Positions 17,121-26,621 of a stretch of 64,000 nt of DNA are shown in pieces. Each line of letters opens with the position of its first letter. Positions within the stretch are counted from its first letter, which is position 1. The notes under the pieces were generated by a model, which had not been told where the DNA came from, did not search any database, and saw only the letters and a list, made by a program, of their open reading frames with translations. Source of the stretch: Acidobacteriota bacterium (GTDB taxonomy: Bacteria > Acidobacteriota > Terriglobia > Terriglobales > SCQP01); assembly GCA_021789895.1 (NCBI GenBank), contig JAJYIU010000001.1:124001-188000 (forward strand), in the 5' to 3' direction. The position numbers and the translations under genes are program-made.

Positions 17121-19358
17121 ATGCGTTACACCCTGCTTGCCACACTGGTGTGGATGGCCGCCGCCACCGCCGCCGCCCCGCAAACCCATCCCCCCGCCGC
17201 CTCCCGCCTCACGATCCATAAAAATGTCGGTGAAGTGGTGATTGACCTGGTGGTTACCGATGCCCACGGCAAGCTGGTTCGCCAACTTCGGCCCGCCGAG
17301 TTGCAGGTGCTCGACAATCTCCATCCGCAGAAAATTCTCAGCTTTCGCCGCGTTTCCGCCTCGGTGCATCTGACCGGCGAGCTGATCCGGCAAGCGGGCC
17401 TGCCCAGCCGCTTCCGCGCCCAGCCGTTCAACCTGGTGGCGCTGGTTTTCGATCGCCTGGGGACGGCGGGGCAAGTCCTGGCGCGGCAAGCGGCGCGCCA
17501 ATTGATTGCCAATCTTGGCCCGCGCGACTATGTCGCCGTCTTCGGCGTGGGGCATGCGCTCGCCTTGCTGCAGGATTTCACCCTGAACAAAACCCTGGCC
17601 CTGCGCGCCATCAATGCCGCTACCAGCGGCGCCTCCCGCAGCTACCAGGAAATGGCGGAAGCCGGCCGGATCTTGATGATGCAGACCATCGCGCAGACCG
17701 AGGTGAAAGAAGGCAAGCAGCCGATTGCCTATCAGCAGGCAGTCTTTCAATCCCTCACCAACGGCGATGCCGGCACCGCTCCCGGCTTCAATCCCCTGGA
17801 ACAGTTGTCGCCCACCCAAATCATCCTGACCCATATTCTGGCCCGCGACCTGATGGCGTCCGCGGCCGCCGTCGCCGAAGATCGGAGTTGGGCCAGCCTG
17901 GGCGCGCTCGAACATCTCGTGCATGCCCTCCAGCCGCTGCCGGGCCGCAAATCGGTGGCTTACTTTAGCCAGTTGCTGCGGGTGGATAACAACACCAATG
18001 CGTTGTTTCAACGCCTGGTACGGGATTCCAATCGCGCCGGCGTCAGCTTTTATCCGGTGGATACGCGCGGCTTGAGCGTCCATTCCAGCGCCGCGCAGCA
18101 GCGCGACAGCCTGAACTTCGCCGTTGCCGTCAGTCAGGACAATTCGCTGGCGAATGCCCGCGAGCGCACGACTTCCGAGCAGGCGCATGAGTTCGATGCC
18201 GTCGCCGATGTGCAATACGCCGGCCGGCTCACCAACCTGGCCGCCCTTGCCGCCGCGACCGGCGGTTTTCTCTCGGCCCGCAGCAATAACCTCGATCCCT
18301 ATATGCGCCGTCTGGCCGGCGATCTCGGCCACCAATACGAACTGAGCTATTCCCCCGCATCGGGCATGGATGGCGCCTATCATTCCATTACCATCCGCAT
18401 TCCCGGTCATCCCGATTGGCGCGTGCGCGCCCGCAAGGGTTACTTCGCCATCCCCCGAATGGCCTCTCCAATCGAGACCTACGCCCTGCCCGCCCTGGCG
18501 CTGCTGCAGCGGCCTCAGCCGGCGCATGATTTTGCCTTTGGCTTGGCCGGCTACGAGTTTCCCGAAGATCCCCGCGAACCCACTCTCGATCTGGTCGCCG
18601 CCGTGCCGCTCGCCGGCCTCCGGCCTTATCCCGCGCCCGCCGCCAGCGTGGCGAAAAATCCGAAATTGCAAGGCCGCGATCTGCTGCATGTAGTGGTGCT
18701 GCAACTGGTGCGTGACCGGCAGGGACGCATCGTCCGCAACTTCAGCCGTCAATATGAATGGTCGGCGCCTCCGGCCGCGCTGGCGCGTTTTCAACATAAG
18801 ACGATGATCTTTCGTCGCTTGCTGCGGCTGCCCGCTGGCGCTTATACTCTCGCCACCGCGATCTACGAGCCGCATGGGCATGCGGCCAGCGTGCGGCAGC
18901 GGGCGTTGCAAGTGGCCGCGGCTCTGCCCGGCGGCTTGCGCTTGTCGAGCATCGTGCCGGTGAGCGCCGCCTCGCCGCTGGCCGCCGCGCCGGCGCATTT
19001 CGATCCGCTCTACCCCCGCATACAGGGGCAATGGCTGCGCATTGATCCCAGTTCCGGCAATGTGCTGCCGGAGATCAAGGGCAAGCCGCTGGGCTTTTAC
19101 TTTATCGCCTACCTGCCGCCGGGCGCACCCCCGGCCCGTGCGGAGCTGGCGTTTTACCGGGCCGGGATGCCCTTTGCCGGCTTGCGCCTGGCGCTGCCGC
19201 CGCCCGACGCCCGGGGGCGCGTTCCATTTCTCGCCCGTGTTGATGACTCCTCGCTGCCCCCGGGCAGTTACCGGTTGCGCATCACCGTTCACTCCGGCGC
19301 CCGTTCCGCCGCGCGCAGCCTGAAGTTTCGCATTGTTCGGCCCATGCCGGCGCATTAG
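17121..19358 (+). CDS. VWFA-related acidobacterial protein, copy 1
   Basis: Secreted protein of 745 residues. ATG 17121 has GGAG six bases upstream and opens a signal peptide (MRYTLLATLVWMAAATAAA); longer starts would give a non-signal N-terminus. After it comes the acidobacterial VWFA-related domain: EVVIDLVVTDAHGKLV, a short segment ending KILSFRRV, then NLVALVFDRLG. The usual MIDAS DxSxS is replaced by DRLGT, so metal-dependent adhesion is doubtful. A C-terminal half of about 300 residues (from roughly 440) has beta-rich LDLVAAVPLAGL-type motifs. It is followed by a close paralogue, which suggests tandem duplication. Role unknown. Confidence 0.85.
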   Translation: MRYTLLATLVWMAAATAAAPQTHPPAASRLTIHKNVGEVVIDLVVTDAHGKLVRQLRPAELQVLDNLHPQKILSFRRVSASVHLTGELIRQAGLPSRFRAQPFNLVALVFDRLGTAGQVLARQAARQLIANLGPRDYVAVFGVGHALALLQDFTLNKTLALRAINAATSGASRSYQEMAEAGRILMMQTIAQTEVKEGKQPIAYQQAVFQSLTNGDAGTAPGFNPLEQLSPTQIILTHILARDLMASAAAVAEDRSWASLGALEHLVHALQPLPGRKSVAYFSQLLRVDNNTNALFQRLVRDSNRAGVSFYPVDTRGLSVHSSAAQQRDSLNFAVAVSQDNSLANARERTTSEQAHEFDAVADVQYAGRLTNLAALAAATGGFLSARSNNLDPYMRRLAGDLGHQYELSYSPASGMDGAYHSITIRIPGHPDWRVRARKGYFAIPRMASPIETYALPALALLQRPQPAHDFAFGLAGYEFPEDPREPTLDLVAAVPLAGLRPYPAPAASVAKNPKLQGRDLLHVVVLQLVRDRQGRIVRNFSRQYEWSAPPAALARFQHKTMIFRRLLRLPAGAYTLATAIYEPHGHAASVRQRALQVAAALPGGLRLSSIVPVSAASPLAAAPAHFDPLYPRIQGQWLRIDPSSGNVLPEIKGKPLGFYFIAYLPPGAPPARAELAFYRAGMPFAGLRLALPPPDARGRVPFLARVDDSSLPPGSYRLRITVHSGARSAARSLKFRIVRPMPAH

Positions 19359-19379
19359 CGCGAAGATAACCATGCCGGG

Positions 19380-19409
19380 TTGATATTGGCGGATGGATGC
19401 GGCTATAAA
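19380..19409 (+). promoter_or_regulatory. Promoter of the second VWFA-related gene
   Basis: TTGATA (19380-19385), 18-bp spacer, TATAAA (19404-19409), 31 bp upstream of the ATG at 19441. It supports that ATG over the in-frame ATG at 19393, which lies inside the spacer. Confidence 0.55.
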
Positions 19410-19440
19410 GGAAGCGGTGAAGGTTAGGGACGTAATCGGT

Positions 19441-21681
19441 ATGGTTAAGCTTCCTTTCTACGCTGGCTTGCTGTTTGCTCTCGTAACCGCCGCGCTGCCG
19501 CAGGCCCGCCCCGCCGCCGCTCCGCCCTCGAAATTTCATGCCAACGCCGGCGAAGTGCTGGTGGATCTGGTCGTGACCGATGCCCACGGCAAAATCATCC
19601 CCGGAATCCGCCCCGGCCAGTTGGAAGTGCTCGACAATCATCAGCCGCAGAAAATCCTCAGCTTCCGCCGCGTCAGCCAGTCGGTCAACCTCTCCCGGTC
19701 GCCCCTGGCCGGCGGCAATTTATCCGCCGCGCTGCGTCTGCAGCCGTTCAACCTGATCCTCCTGGTTTTCGATCGCATGAATGTTGCCGACCGCGTCCTG
19801 GCCCGGCAGACCGCCGGCTCCTTTATTCAACACAACCTGGGCCGGCGCGATTATGTCGCCGTTTTTACGATTGACCAGAAGCTTTACGCGCTGCAGGATT
19901 TTACCCTGGATAAACCGCGGCTGCTGCGCGCCATTGCCGCCGCCACTTCCGGCACCAGCACGCATTACCGCCGGCAGACCTTGAATGGCCAGGATATGAT
20001 GGTCAACGCGCTGCAAGAAGTGCAGGTCGCGCTTGCCACCCGCACTCCGGAAGGCCCGAATGGCGTGCCCGGGCCGCCCGATATCGCACACCTGATTGAC
20101 GGCTGGATGAAAGAAGCGGTGGCGCATTCCCTGCTTAGCGCCGCCGCCATGAAAGGACAGCAATCAAGCTGGGCCACCCTCACCGCCTTGCGCAGCATCG
20201 TCCGGGCTATGCAGCCGCTGACCGGCCGCAAGGAACTGGTCTATTTCAGCCGCAATCTGCCGGTGGACGCCAATACCGGTTTTATGCTGCGCAACCTGGT
20301 GCGCGACGCCAACCGCGCCCAGGTCAGTTTTTATACCGTCGATCCGGAAGGCTTGAGCACGATATCCAGTTCCAGTGAAATGCTGCATAGCTTGAACTAC
20401 GCCGCCGGCGTCAGCTATGCCAATGCGAATTCCGTTCCCGCCGGGCCGGGCGGCATCACCCAGGAGCAGGCCAACGAATTTCAGGCGGTGGCCAACGTCA
20501 AATACTCCGGCCGCTTGTCCACCATGTATGAGCTGGCGTCCGAAACCGGCGGCTTTCTCGCCGCCCATACCAACAATCTGGCCCCCTATATGCGCCGCCT
20601 GGCCGGCGACATCAATGGCCATTACGAGTTGACCTATGCTCCGCATTCCGGCCTGAACGGCGCCTGGCACGCCATTTCAATTCGAATCCCCGGGCATCCC
20701 GATTGGCGCGTGCGCGCCCGCAAGGGCTATTACGCCGTGCCGCGCACCGCCTCTCCGGTGGCCGCCTACGCCGCCCCCGCCCTGGCGCTGCTCCAGCAGC
20801 CTCAGCCCGCGCACGATTTTCCCTTCGGCATTGCCGGCTACCAGTTTCCTGAAAATCCCCGCGCGCCGACCCTCGACCTGATTGCCGCCGTTCCCTTGGC
20901 CGGCTTGAAACCGTATCCCGCGCCCGCCGCGGCGGTGGCGAAAGATCCTAAATTGAAAGACCGCGATCTGGTGCGCATCGTGGTTATGCAAATGGTGCGC
21001 GATCGCCGGGGTCGGATCGTCCGCAACTACAGCCATCAATATGAGTGGTCGCTGCCGCCGGGCGGGCTGGCGCGGTTTGCGTCGAAAACTATGGTGCTGC
21101 ACCGCTCAATTCATTTGCCTGCCGGCGAGTACTCCCTCCAGACGGCAATTTACGACCCGCACAATCATGCCGCCAGCGTGCGCACCACCGCGCTGCATGT
21201 GACTACCGCAATGCCCCAGGCGCTGCGGTTGTCGAGTATCGTGCTGGTCAGCGGCACATCTCCCTTGCGCACGCCGCCCGCGCACTATGATCCCCTGAAC
21301 GTGCGCACCCAGGGACAACTGCTGCATATTTTCCCCAACGCCGGAAATGTGCTGGCCCCGGTCAAGGGCCAGCCGATGGGATTTTATTTCATCGCCTACC
21401 TGCCCAAAGGCGCGGCTCCGGCGAAAGTGGCGATGACGTTTTTCCGCGGCTATCGTCATTTTCAGGGCGGTGTGCCTTTCTCCGGCCTCAACGGCCCGCT
21501 TCCGGCTCCCGATGCCCGCGGCCACATCCCTGTCTTCGCCCGCATTGCCTCCAATGCACTGCCCCCCGGCCAATACGAGCTGCGGGTCAAGGTCGAAGCT
21601 GGCGCCCTCTCCGCCACCCGCCGCCTGGCATTTAGCGTCGCTTCGCCTGCTTCCGTTGGCCCACATTCCCCTCACGATTAA
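19441..21681 (+). CDS. VWFA-related acidobacterial protein, copy 2
   Basis: Secreted protein of 746 residues, one residue longer than its upstream paralogue. Signal peptide MVKLPFYAGLLFALVTAAL. The same landmarks follow in order: EVLVDLVVTDAHGKII, VLDNHQPQKILSFRRV, NLILLVFDRMN (again no DxSxS), TGRKELVYFSRNLP, YELTYAPHSGLNGAWH, VPLAGLKPYPAPAAAVAKDPKL. The main difference from copy 1 lies between about residues 190 and 300. The start is fixed by a promoter just upstream. Both proteins are exported and probably act at the same site; the function is not known. Confidence 0.85.
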   Translation: MVKLPFYAGLLFALVTAALPQARPAAAPPSKFHANAGEVLVDLVVTDAHGKIIPGIRPGQLEVLDNHQPQKILSFRRVSQSVNLSRSPLAGGNLSAALRLQPFNLILLVFDRMNVADRVLARQTAGSFIQHNLGRRDYVAVFTIDQKLYALQDFTLDKPRLLRAIAAATSGTSTHYRRQTLNGQDMMVNALQEVQVALATRTPEGPNGVPGPPDIAHLIDGWMKEAVAHSLLSAAAMKGQQSSWATLTALRSIVRAMQPLTGRKELVYFSRNLPVDANTGFMLRNLVRDANRAQVSFYTVDPEGLSTISSSSEMLHSLNYAAGVSYANANSVPAGPGGITQEQANEFQAVANVKYSGRLSTMYELASETGGFLAAHTNNLAPYMRRLAGDINGHYELTYAPHSGLNGAWHAISIRIPGHPDWRVRARKGYYAVPRTASPVAAYAAPALALLQQPQPAHDFPFGIAGYQFPENPRAPTLDLIAAVPLAGLKPYPAPAAAVAKDPKLKDRDLVRIVVMQMVRDRRGRIVRNYSHQYEWSLPPGGLARFASKTMVLHRSIHLPAGEYSLQTAIYDPHNHAASVRTTALHVTTAMPQALRLSSIVLVSGTSPLRTPPAHYDPLNVRTQGQLLHIFPNAGNVLAPVKGQPMGFYFIAYLPKGAAPAKVAMTFFRGYRHFQGGVPFSGLNGPLPAPDARGHIPVFARIASNALPPGQYELRVKVEAGALSATRRLAFSVASPASVGPHSPHD

Positions 21682-21760
21682 AGCTGAAAATTTTCCGGCC
21701 GGTCGCTGTTGACGGATGGCTGTATTACCCGCGGGCGGTAGTTCTATACTGTTTCCGCCC

Positions 21761-24004
21761 ATGAAAAAGTTACTTTTCGCCGCTCTGCCGATGCTGGCCG
21801 CCTCCGCCTGGCTCGGCGCCCAAGCTCCCGCGCGGTATCGTCCCTCGGCGGTCACGCTCGCCCGCTGGCGGCGCGAAGCGGCCGCGGTCACCATCACCCG
21901 CGATCGCTATGGCATCGCCCATATCCATGGCCGCTCCGATGCCGATGCCGTCTTCGGCATGGAGTATGCCCAGGCGGAAGACGACTTCCACCGCATCGAA
22001 GAAAATTATGTGGTCAACCTCGGACGCACCGCCGAATACCAGGGCGCCGCGGCCATCTATGCCGATCTGCGCGTGCGGCTGTTCGTGCACCCTCGCGTCC
22101 TGAAGTCCAGGTACGCCTCCAGCCCGCTCTGGCTGCGGCAGTTGATGGATGCCTTTGCCGATGGCTTGAATTTTTATCTCTATACTCATCCCCGGGTGCA
22201 TCCCCAAGTGATCGCTCATTTTGAGCCCTGGATGGCGCTGGCCTTTACCGAAGGCAGCATCGGCGGCGACTTGTTCGAAGTCAATCTCCCCCGCCTGGCT
22301 GCCTTCTACCGCATGGAATCGCCCGAGGGAAAGCTGCCGGCGCGGCTGGCCGCGCTCGCCTCCGCCCCGTCGCGTCCGCACCCCGCTCCCTGGGTGTTGC
22401 CTGAACCCGGCGGCTCCAACGGCATCGCGATTTCCGGCAAAATCGCGCTCGATCGCCATGCCCTGCTCTACCTCAACCCGCATGTCTCGTTTTACTTCCG
22501 CTCCGAGTTGCAGATGGCCAGCGATCAGAATCTCGATGCCTACGGCGCCGTGACCTGGGGACAGTTCTTTATCTACCAGGGCTTCAACCGCACCTGCGGC
22601 TGGATGCATACTTCGAGCGGCGTGCAGAATGTGGACCGCTTTCTCGAAACCGTTTCCCGCCGCGGCGCCGGCTACGTTTACCAATATGGCTCGCGCGAAC
22701 TGCCCGTCACCACCCGCCGGGTCGTCATCCTTTATAAGACCGCGCATGGCATGGCGCGCCGCATCTTCACCGTTTTTTACACCCAGCACGGTCCGATCAT
22801 CGCCAAAATCGGCCGCCGTTGGGAAAGCGTGCACCTGATGCAGCGGCCGGTGCGCGCCCTGACCCAGGATTTCGAGCGCATGACGGCGCGCGGCTACGCC
22901 GATTTCCGCCGCGTCATGCAGCTCCACACCAACTCCTCCAATAACACCATCTTCGCCGACGCCGCAGGCAATATCGCCTACTGGCATGCCGACTGGATCC
23001 CCCGCCGCAGCGACCAATTCAACTGGTTCAAGCCGGTGGACGGCAGCAACCCCGCTACCGCCTACCACGGTCTGCTCACCCTCGCCCAGACCCCGCACTT
23101 GCTGAACCCGCCCAATGGCTGGCTTTACAACTCCAACAACTGGCCCTGGTCGGCCGCCGGCCGCTATAGCCCCAAACGCCGGGATTTCCCCCGCTACGTG
23201 GACCACGGCACGGAAGAGTCGCCGCGCGGCTACCATGCCTTGCGCCTCTTTACCGGCAGTAAAAACTGGACCATGGCCAGCCTCCTTGCCGCCGGCTTCG
23301 ACAGTTATCTGCCCGCCTTTGCCCGGCTGATCCCGCGCCTGCTGCGCGCCTATGATGCGCTGCCCGCCGCCAGTCCGTTGCGCCCCCGCCTCGCCGCCCC
23401 GGTTACGGTGCTGCGCGGCTGGAATTACCGCTGGGGCTTCCATTCGGTCGCCACTTCGCTCGCCGTCTTCTGGGGCGCCGATGCCTGGCGCCGCCTTGGC
23501 CCCGCCGCCCGCGCTGCCCGCTTGTCGGTCGAGGATTATGTCGCCGGCCGCGCCTCCAACGCCGAGCTGCTGGCTTCGCTCTCCGCCGCCGTCGCCCGGC
23601 TCACCTCCGATTTCGGCTCCTGGCAGACCCCCTGGGGCAATATCAATCGTTACCAGCGCCTCGACGACAGCATTGCTCATCCCCATTTCTCCGACGCCCG
23701 CCCCAGTCTCCCCGTCCCGTTCACCTCCTCTATCTGGGGCTCGCTCGCCGCCTACGGCTCGCATCCGTTTCCCAATACCAAAAGGTGGTATGCCAATTTC
23801 GGCAACAGCTTCGTCGCAGTGGTCGAGTTCGGCCCGCGCGTGAAAGCCTGGGCCGTCTCGACCGGCGGTGAAAGCGGTAACCCGCGCTCGCCTCATTTCT
23901 CCGATCAGGCCGTCCGCTATGTCACCGGCAACCTCCGCCCGGTGTATTTCTACCCCGATCAGCTTGCCGGCCATATCGAGCGCCGCTACCATCCGGGACA
24001 GTGA
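21761..24004 (+). CDS. Penicillin-acylase-family N-terminal-nucleophile hydrolase
   Basis: Secreted Ntn-hydrolase precursor of 747 residues, probably periplasmic. A signal peptide (MKKLLFAALPMLAASAWLGA) is followed by the alpha-subunit part with ITRDRYGIAHIHG and the typical YAQAEDDFHRIE. The autocatalytic cleavage site is PGG/SNGIAISG, which makes Ser219 the candidate nucleophile of the beta subunit. The later LYLNPHVSF and NNTIFADAAGNIAYWHAD match the family. Such enzymes cleave amides, for example acylated amino acids, penicillins or homoserine lactones. The ATG at 21761 has TATACT ten bases upstream and no Shine-Dalgarno site. Not clearly in an operon with the VWFA genes. Confidence 0.9.
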   Translation: MKKLLFAALPMLAASAWLGAQAPARYRPSAVTLARWRREAAAVTITRDRYGIAHIHGRSDADAVFGMEYAQAEDDFHRIEENYVVNLGRTAEYQGAAAIYADLRVRLFVHPRVLKSRYASSPLWLRQLMDAFADGLNFYLYTHPRVHPQVIAHFEPWMALAFTEGSIGGDLFEVNLPRLAAFYRMESPEGKLPARLAALASAPSRPHPAPWVLPEPGGSNGIAISGKIALDRHALLYLNPHVSFYFRSELQMASDQNLDAYGAVTWGQFFIYQGFNRTCGWMHTSSGVQNVDRFLETVSRRGAGYVYQYGSRELPVTTRRVVILYKTAHGMARRIFTVFYTQHGPIIAKIGRRWESVHLMQRPVRALTQDFERMTARGYADFRRVMQLHTNSSNNTIFADAAGNIAYWHADWIPRRSDQFNWFKPVDGSNPATAYHGLLTLAQTPHLLNPPNGWLYNSNNWPWSAAGRYSPKRRDFPRYVDHGTEESPRGYHALRLFTGSKNWTMASLLAAGFDSYLPAFARLIPRLLRAYDALPAASPLRPRLAAPVTVLRGWNYRWGFHSVATSLAVFWGADAWRRLGPAARAARLSVEDYVAGRASNAELLASLSAAVARLTSDFGSWQTPWGNINRYQRLDDSIAHPHFSDARPSLPVPFTSSIWGSLAAYGSHPFPNTKRWYANFGNSFVAVVEFGPRVKAWAVSTGGESGNPRSPHFSDQAVRYVTGNLRPVYFYPDQLAGHIERRYHPGQ

Positions 24005-24032
24005 TCGGCCGCCTGGCGGCAGCCCACGCGTG

Positions 24033-24057
24033 GTGGCAAAAACATTTTTGTCGCCAC
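24033..24057. repeat. Imperfect hairpin after the acylase gene
   Basis: GTGGC-AAAAA-CA-TTTTT-GTC-GCCAC: two complementary arms with a 3-base bulge. It could act as a terminator for the acylase gene, but there is no T-tract after it. Confidence 0.3.
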
Positions 24058-24151
24058 ACCTAACCCACAGAATTATCTAGGTTTAACTGGCCTGTGGCGG
24101 CAGCGCAAGCAAAATTGCAAGGGGTTGTGTAGAGACTGGTTTGCGAAATGT

Positions 24152-24649
24152 TCAAGGTTTATCGCAGTCACATTTCGCCGTATGTTCTCGATCGAGCAGC
24201 GCCATGATCAACATATTGAAGTACCGGCCGTCGCGATACGCCGCTTCCCGCAGCCGGCCTTCCACGCAGAACCCAAACCTCTCATAGAGCCGCTGCGCCT
24301 TAAGATTGTCTTCGAAGACATCGAGCCATAGCCGGTGCGCGCCATATTCATGAAAGACGATCTGTAGCAGTCGGCGCAGCATTGCGCTGCCCACCCCTTC
24401 GCCCGGGCGGCGCACTACAATGCGCTGCAGCAGCACCGAGCCGTCCGGTGCGCCGGCTCCGCGAAGTATGGCGAAGCCGGAATATGGGTCGGCTGCGGTG
24501 GCGGCGATGAAATATCGTGATTCCGTTTCGTCGAACACCCGCCGATGCTTCGCTTCCGGCCATTGCCCGACCTGCAGCCGGAATTGGGGCAGCCGCTCCA
24601 GGGCCATGATTTCAGCTAGGTCGGCAATTTCAGCGGCGCGCAACAGCAT
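24152..24649 (-). CDS. GNAT-family N-acetyltransferase
   Basis: Cytoplasmic protein of 165 residues with the GNAT fold from its first residues (MLLRAAEIADLAEIMALE). The acetyl-CoA binding motif A is VVRRPGEGVGSAMLRRLL (about residues 78-95) and motif B is LWLDVFEDNLKAQRLYERFGF. This FxDNxxAQxLYExxGF pattern is shared with the RimI and spermidine/aminoglycoside-acetyltransferase-like subgroups, but the substrate cannot be read from the sequence. The start ATG has TAAACT 11 bases upstream and no Shine-Dalgarno site. Divergent from the next gene. Confidence 0.85.
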   Translation of the reverse strand: MLLRAAEIADLAEIMALERLPQFRLQVGQWPEAKHRRVFDETESRYFIAATAADPYSGFAILRGAGAPDGSVLLQRIVVRRPGEGVGSAMLRRLLQIVFHEYGAHRLWLDVFEDNLKAQRLYERFGFCVEGRLREAAYRDGRYFNMLIMALLDREHTAKCDCDKP

Positions 24650-24721
24650 GCTAGGGCTATAGTTTACCCGCTGGACGGTGCGCTCGCTGCAATCCTGCTA
24701 ACTTTAGATAAAGCTACAGCC

Positions 24722-25615
24722 ATGCAGGCCTGGCGAACGATCTTTATGATGGGATTGCTTTGGGGCGCCCTGCCGGCGTGCCTCGCCGGTCCTGCCCCCG
24801 CCGCCGGACAAAAGCCGTTATCGTCGCCCGGCTTGCCCGCCCAGCTTCCCAGCCTGTCGGTGATCCTCGATCGTGCCCAGCAGGCGCAGGCCGCCAGCGA
24901 CCGCGCGCTGGAAGGTTATGAATGGCGCGAGCGGCAGGCAACTTATTTTTTAAACGGCCACGGCGGCATCGAGCGGACCGAACGCCGCACTTACGAGGTC
25001 AGCACCGTGGCCGGACGCGAATTTCGCGAGTTGCTGGCGAAAAACGGGCGGCCTTTATCGCCGCGGAAACGGGCGGCGGAACGTAAAAGGCTGTTGCGCC
25101 GGGCCGAAGCCGCGGCGCGCCATCCGCGCCAGGCGGCCAAGCGCCTGGCGCGCGCCGAGCGGCAGCGGCGACTGCTGCGCGAATCCGTGCCGCGGGCGTT
25201 TCACCTGCAACTGCTGGGCACCCGCCTCACTCCCGCCGGCTGTGTTTACCTCATCTCCGCCCGGCCGCGGCGCGGCTGGCGCGCTCCCACCAGCCGGCTC
25301 AAGATATTACAAAATGTGGAAGGTGAAATCCAGGTCTCCTGCCAAACGTACGCCGTGCTTGCGCTGCAACTGCGGGTGTTGAAAACCATCAGCTACGGTT
25401 GGCTGATTGCCCGCATTCAGCCCGGCGCCACGGTGAGCCTGGAGGCCGCCCCCGGGCCCAAGCGCCCGGTCTTTCCTGCGCTCGCCGTGGTGCAGGCCTC
25501 GGCGCGGCTCTTTTTATTCAAGCACTATCGCCTGCGTTCCGTCGTCCACTTCGATCAATACCGTCCATTTACCGTGTCCACTTCTACCCGGCTGAAAAGC
25601 CCAGTGCAGCCTTGA
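24722..25615 (+). CDS. Secreted protein of unknown function
   Basis: Protein of 297 residues with a signal peptide of about 22 residues (MQAWRTIFMMGLLWGALPAC, then LAG). The mature part starts with a coiled helical stretch (LSVILDRAQQAQAASDRALEGYEW), followed by a very basic helical region (RKRAAERKRLLRRAEAAARHPRQ, in which Arg, Lys and Ala dominate, about residues 115-150). A beta-rich C-terminal half follows. Cys residues at about 177 and 200. A Cys near residue 20 is not in a clear lipobox. I do not recognise a family; the layout resembles other uncharacterised exported acidobacterial proteins. It lies between GNAT and a convergent peptidase gene. Confidence 0.65.
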   Translation: MQAWRTIFMMGLLWGALPACLAGPAPAAGQKPLSSPGLPAQLPSLSVILDRAQQAQAASDRALEGYEWRERQATYFLNGHGGIERTERRTYEVSTVAGREFRELLAKNGRPLSPRKRAAERKRLLRRAEAAARHPRQAAKRLARAERQRRLLRESVPRAFHLQLLGTRLTPAGCVYLISARPRRGWRAPTSRLKILQNVEGEIQVSCQTYAVLALQLRVLKTISYGWLIARIQPGATVSLEAAPGPKRPVFPALAVVQASARLFLFKHYRLRSVVHFDQYRPFTVSTSTRLKSPVQP

Positions 25616-25675
25616 TGCGCGCTTTCAGCCGCAATCACGGCCGGGGCGATCTGCAGGGGATGGGATTGGCGAGCT

Positions 25676-26605
25676 TCAGATCTCCGATCGAACTTCCGGC
25701 ATCTCGGTGCGCCGCCAGGCGCGCGCCATCCGGCGCGTATTCCAGGCAATGCCGATTTCGCCATCCGGACGCAGCAGGATCAAGCCGCCATAGCCCTGCA
25801 CGCGGCGGGCAAGCTGCGCGATGGCGGCTTCCGCCGCCTGCCGCGCTGGCATCTGGCGGCTGAGGTCGGCGGCGGTCTTGGCCAACGCCACCCGCATGAT
25901 GCTCTCGCCCCAGCCGGTGGTTGAGACGGCTGCCAGCTCATCGTCGGCATAGCCGCCGCAGCCGGGCAGGGAAGAGTCGCCGATCCGCCCGGGCTGTTTG
26001 AAGAAGGTCCCGCCGGTGGAAGTGCCGGCGGCGAGGTGGCCGGCGGCATCGAGCGCCACCGCGCCTACGGTGTCTCCGGCGGCATCGGCGCTCTGGCTGC
26101 GCAATTCCAGCGGGCCGGGCTCGAATTCGCTGGCCGCGCCGGAGGCTTGCGCCTGCCGCCAGCGCTCGCGCTGCGCCGCGGTGACCAGGGATTCCGGCTC
26201 GCAGAGCGGCAGGCCGTGGGCCTGCGCCCGCGCTTCCGCCGCCGCGCCGGCATAGTAGCTATGCGCATCGCGCTCGAGAATCAGCCGCGCCAGCCGGATC
26301 GGATTTTTGATGCGTTCGAGCGCGGCGGCGGCGCCCGTCCGCAGCTCCCGCCCCTCCATCAGCAGCGCATCCATCTGCGCCCGGCCCTCGCGGTTGAGAT
26401 TGCTGCCGGTGCCGGCGTTGAAGCCGGGGTCGTCTTCGAGGTGTGCGACCGCGGCCTCGACCGCCGCCAGCGCGCTGCCGCCGGCTGCGAGCACGCTCCA
26501 GCCCGCCGCGGCCGCCGCCGCCACGCCGGCGCGGTGTGGCTCCAATTCCCGCCCCGGAATGCTCCAGGCCCCGCCGTGCACCACGATTGCGATGCGGTTG
26601 CGCAT
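25676..26605 (-). CDS. Isoaspartyl peptidase / plant-type L-asparaginase
   Basis: Ntn-hydrolase of about 309 residues. The start is taken at ATG 26605 (MRNRIAIVVHGGAW); a TTG at 26620 with AGGG five bases before it is an alternative. The family entry HGGAW is present, the maturation site is GDT/VGAVALDAAG (nucleophile Thr179), and the substrate-binding GTSTGGTFFKQPGRIGDS and GCGGYADDELAAVSTTGWGE follow. It cleaves beta-aspartyl dipeptides or asparagine after self-processing. It begins 16 bp after the glmU stop on the same strand, so the two are probably co-transcribed. No signal peptide; cytoplasmic. Confidence 0.92.
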   Translation of the reverse strand: MRNRIAIVVHGGAWSIPGRELEPHRAGVAAAAAAGWSVLAAGGSALAAVEAAVAHLEDDPGFNAGTGSNLNREGRAQMDALLMEGRELRTGAAAALERIKNPIRLARLILERDAHSYYAGAAAEARAQAHGLPLCEPESLVTAAQRERWRQAQASGAASEFEPGPLELRSQSADAAGDTVGAVALDAAGHLAAGTSTGGTFFKQPGRIGDSSLPGCGGYADDELAAVSTTGWGESIMRVALAKTAADLSRQMPARQAAEAAIAQLARRVQGYGGLILLRPDGEIGIAWNTRRMARAWRRTEMPEVRSEI

Positions 26606-26621
26606 GATGAGGATAGACAAT

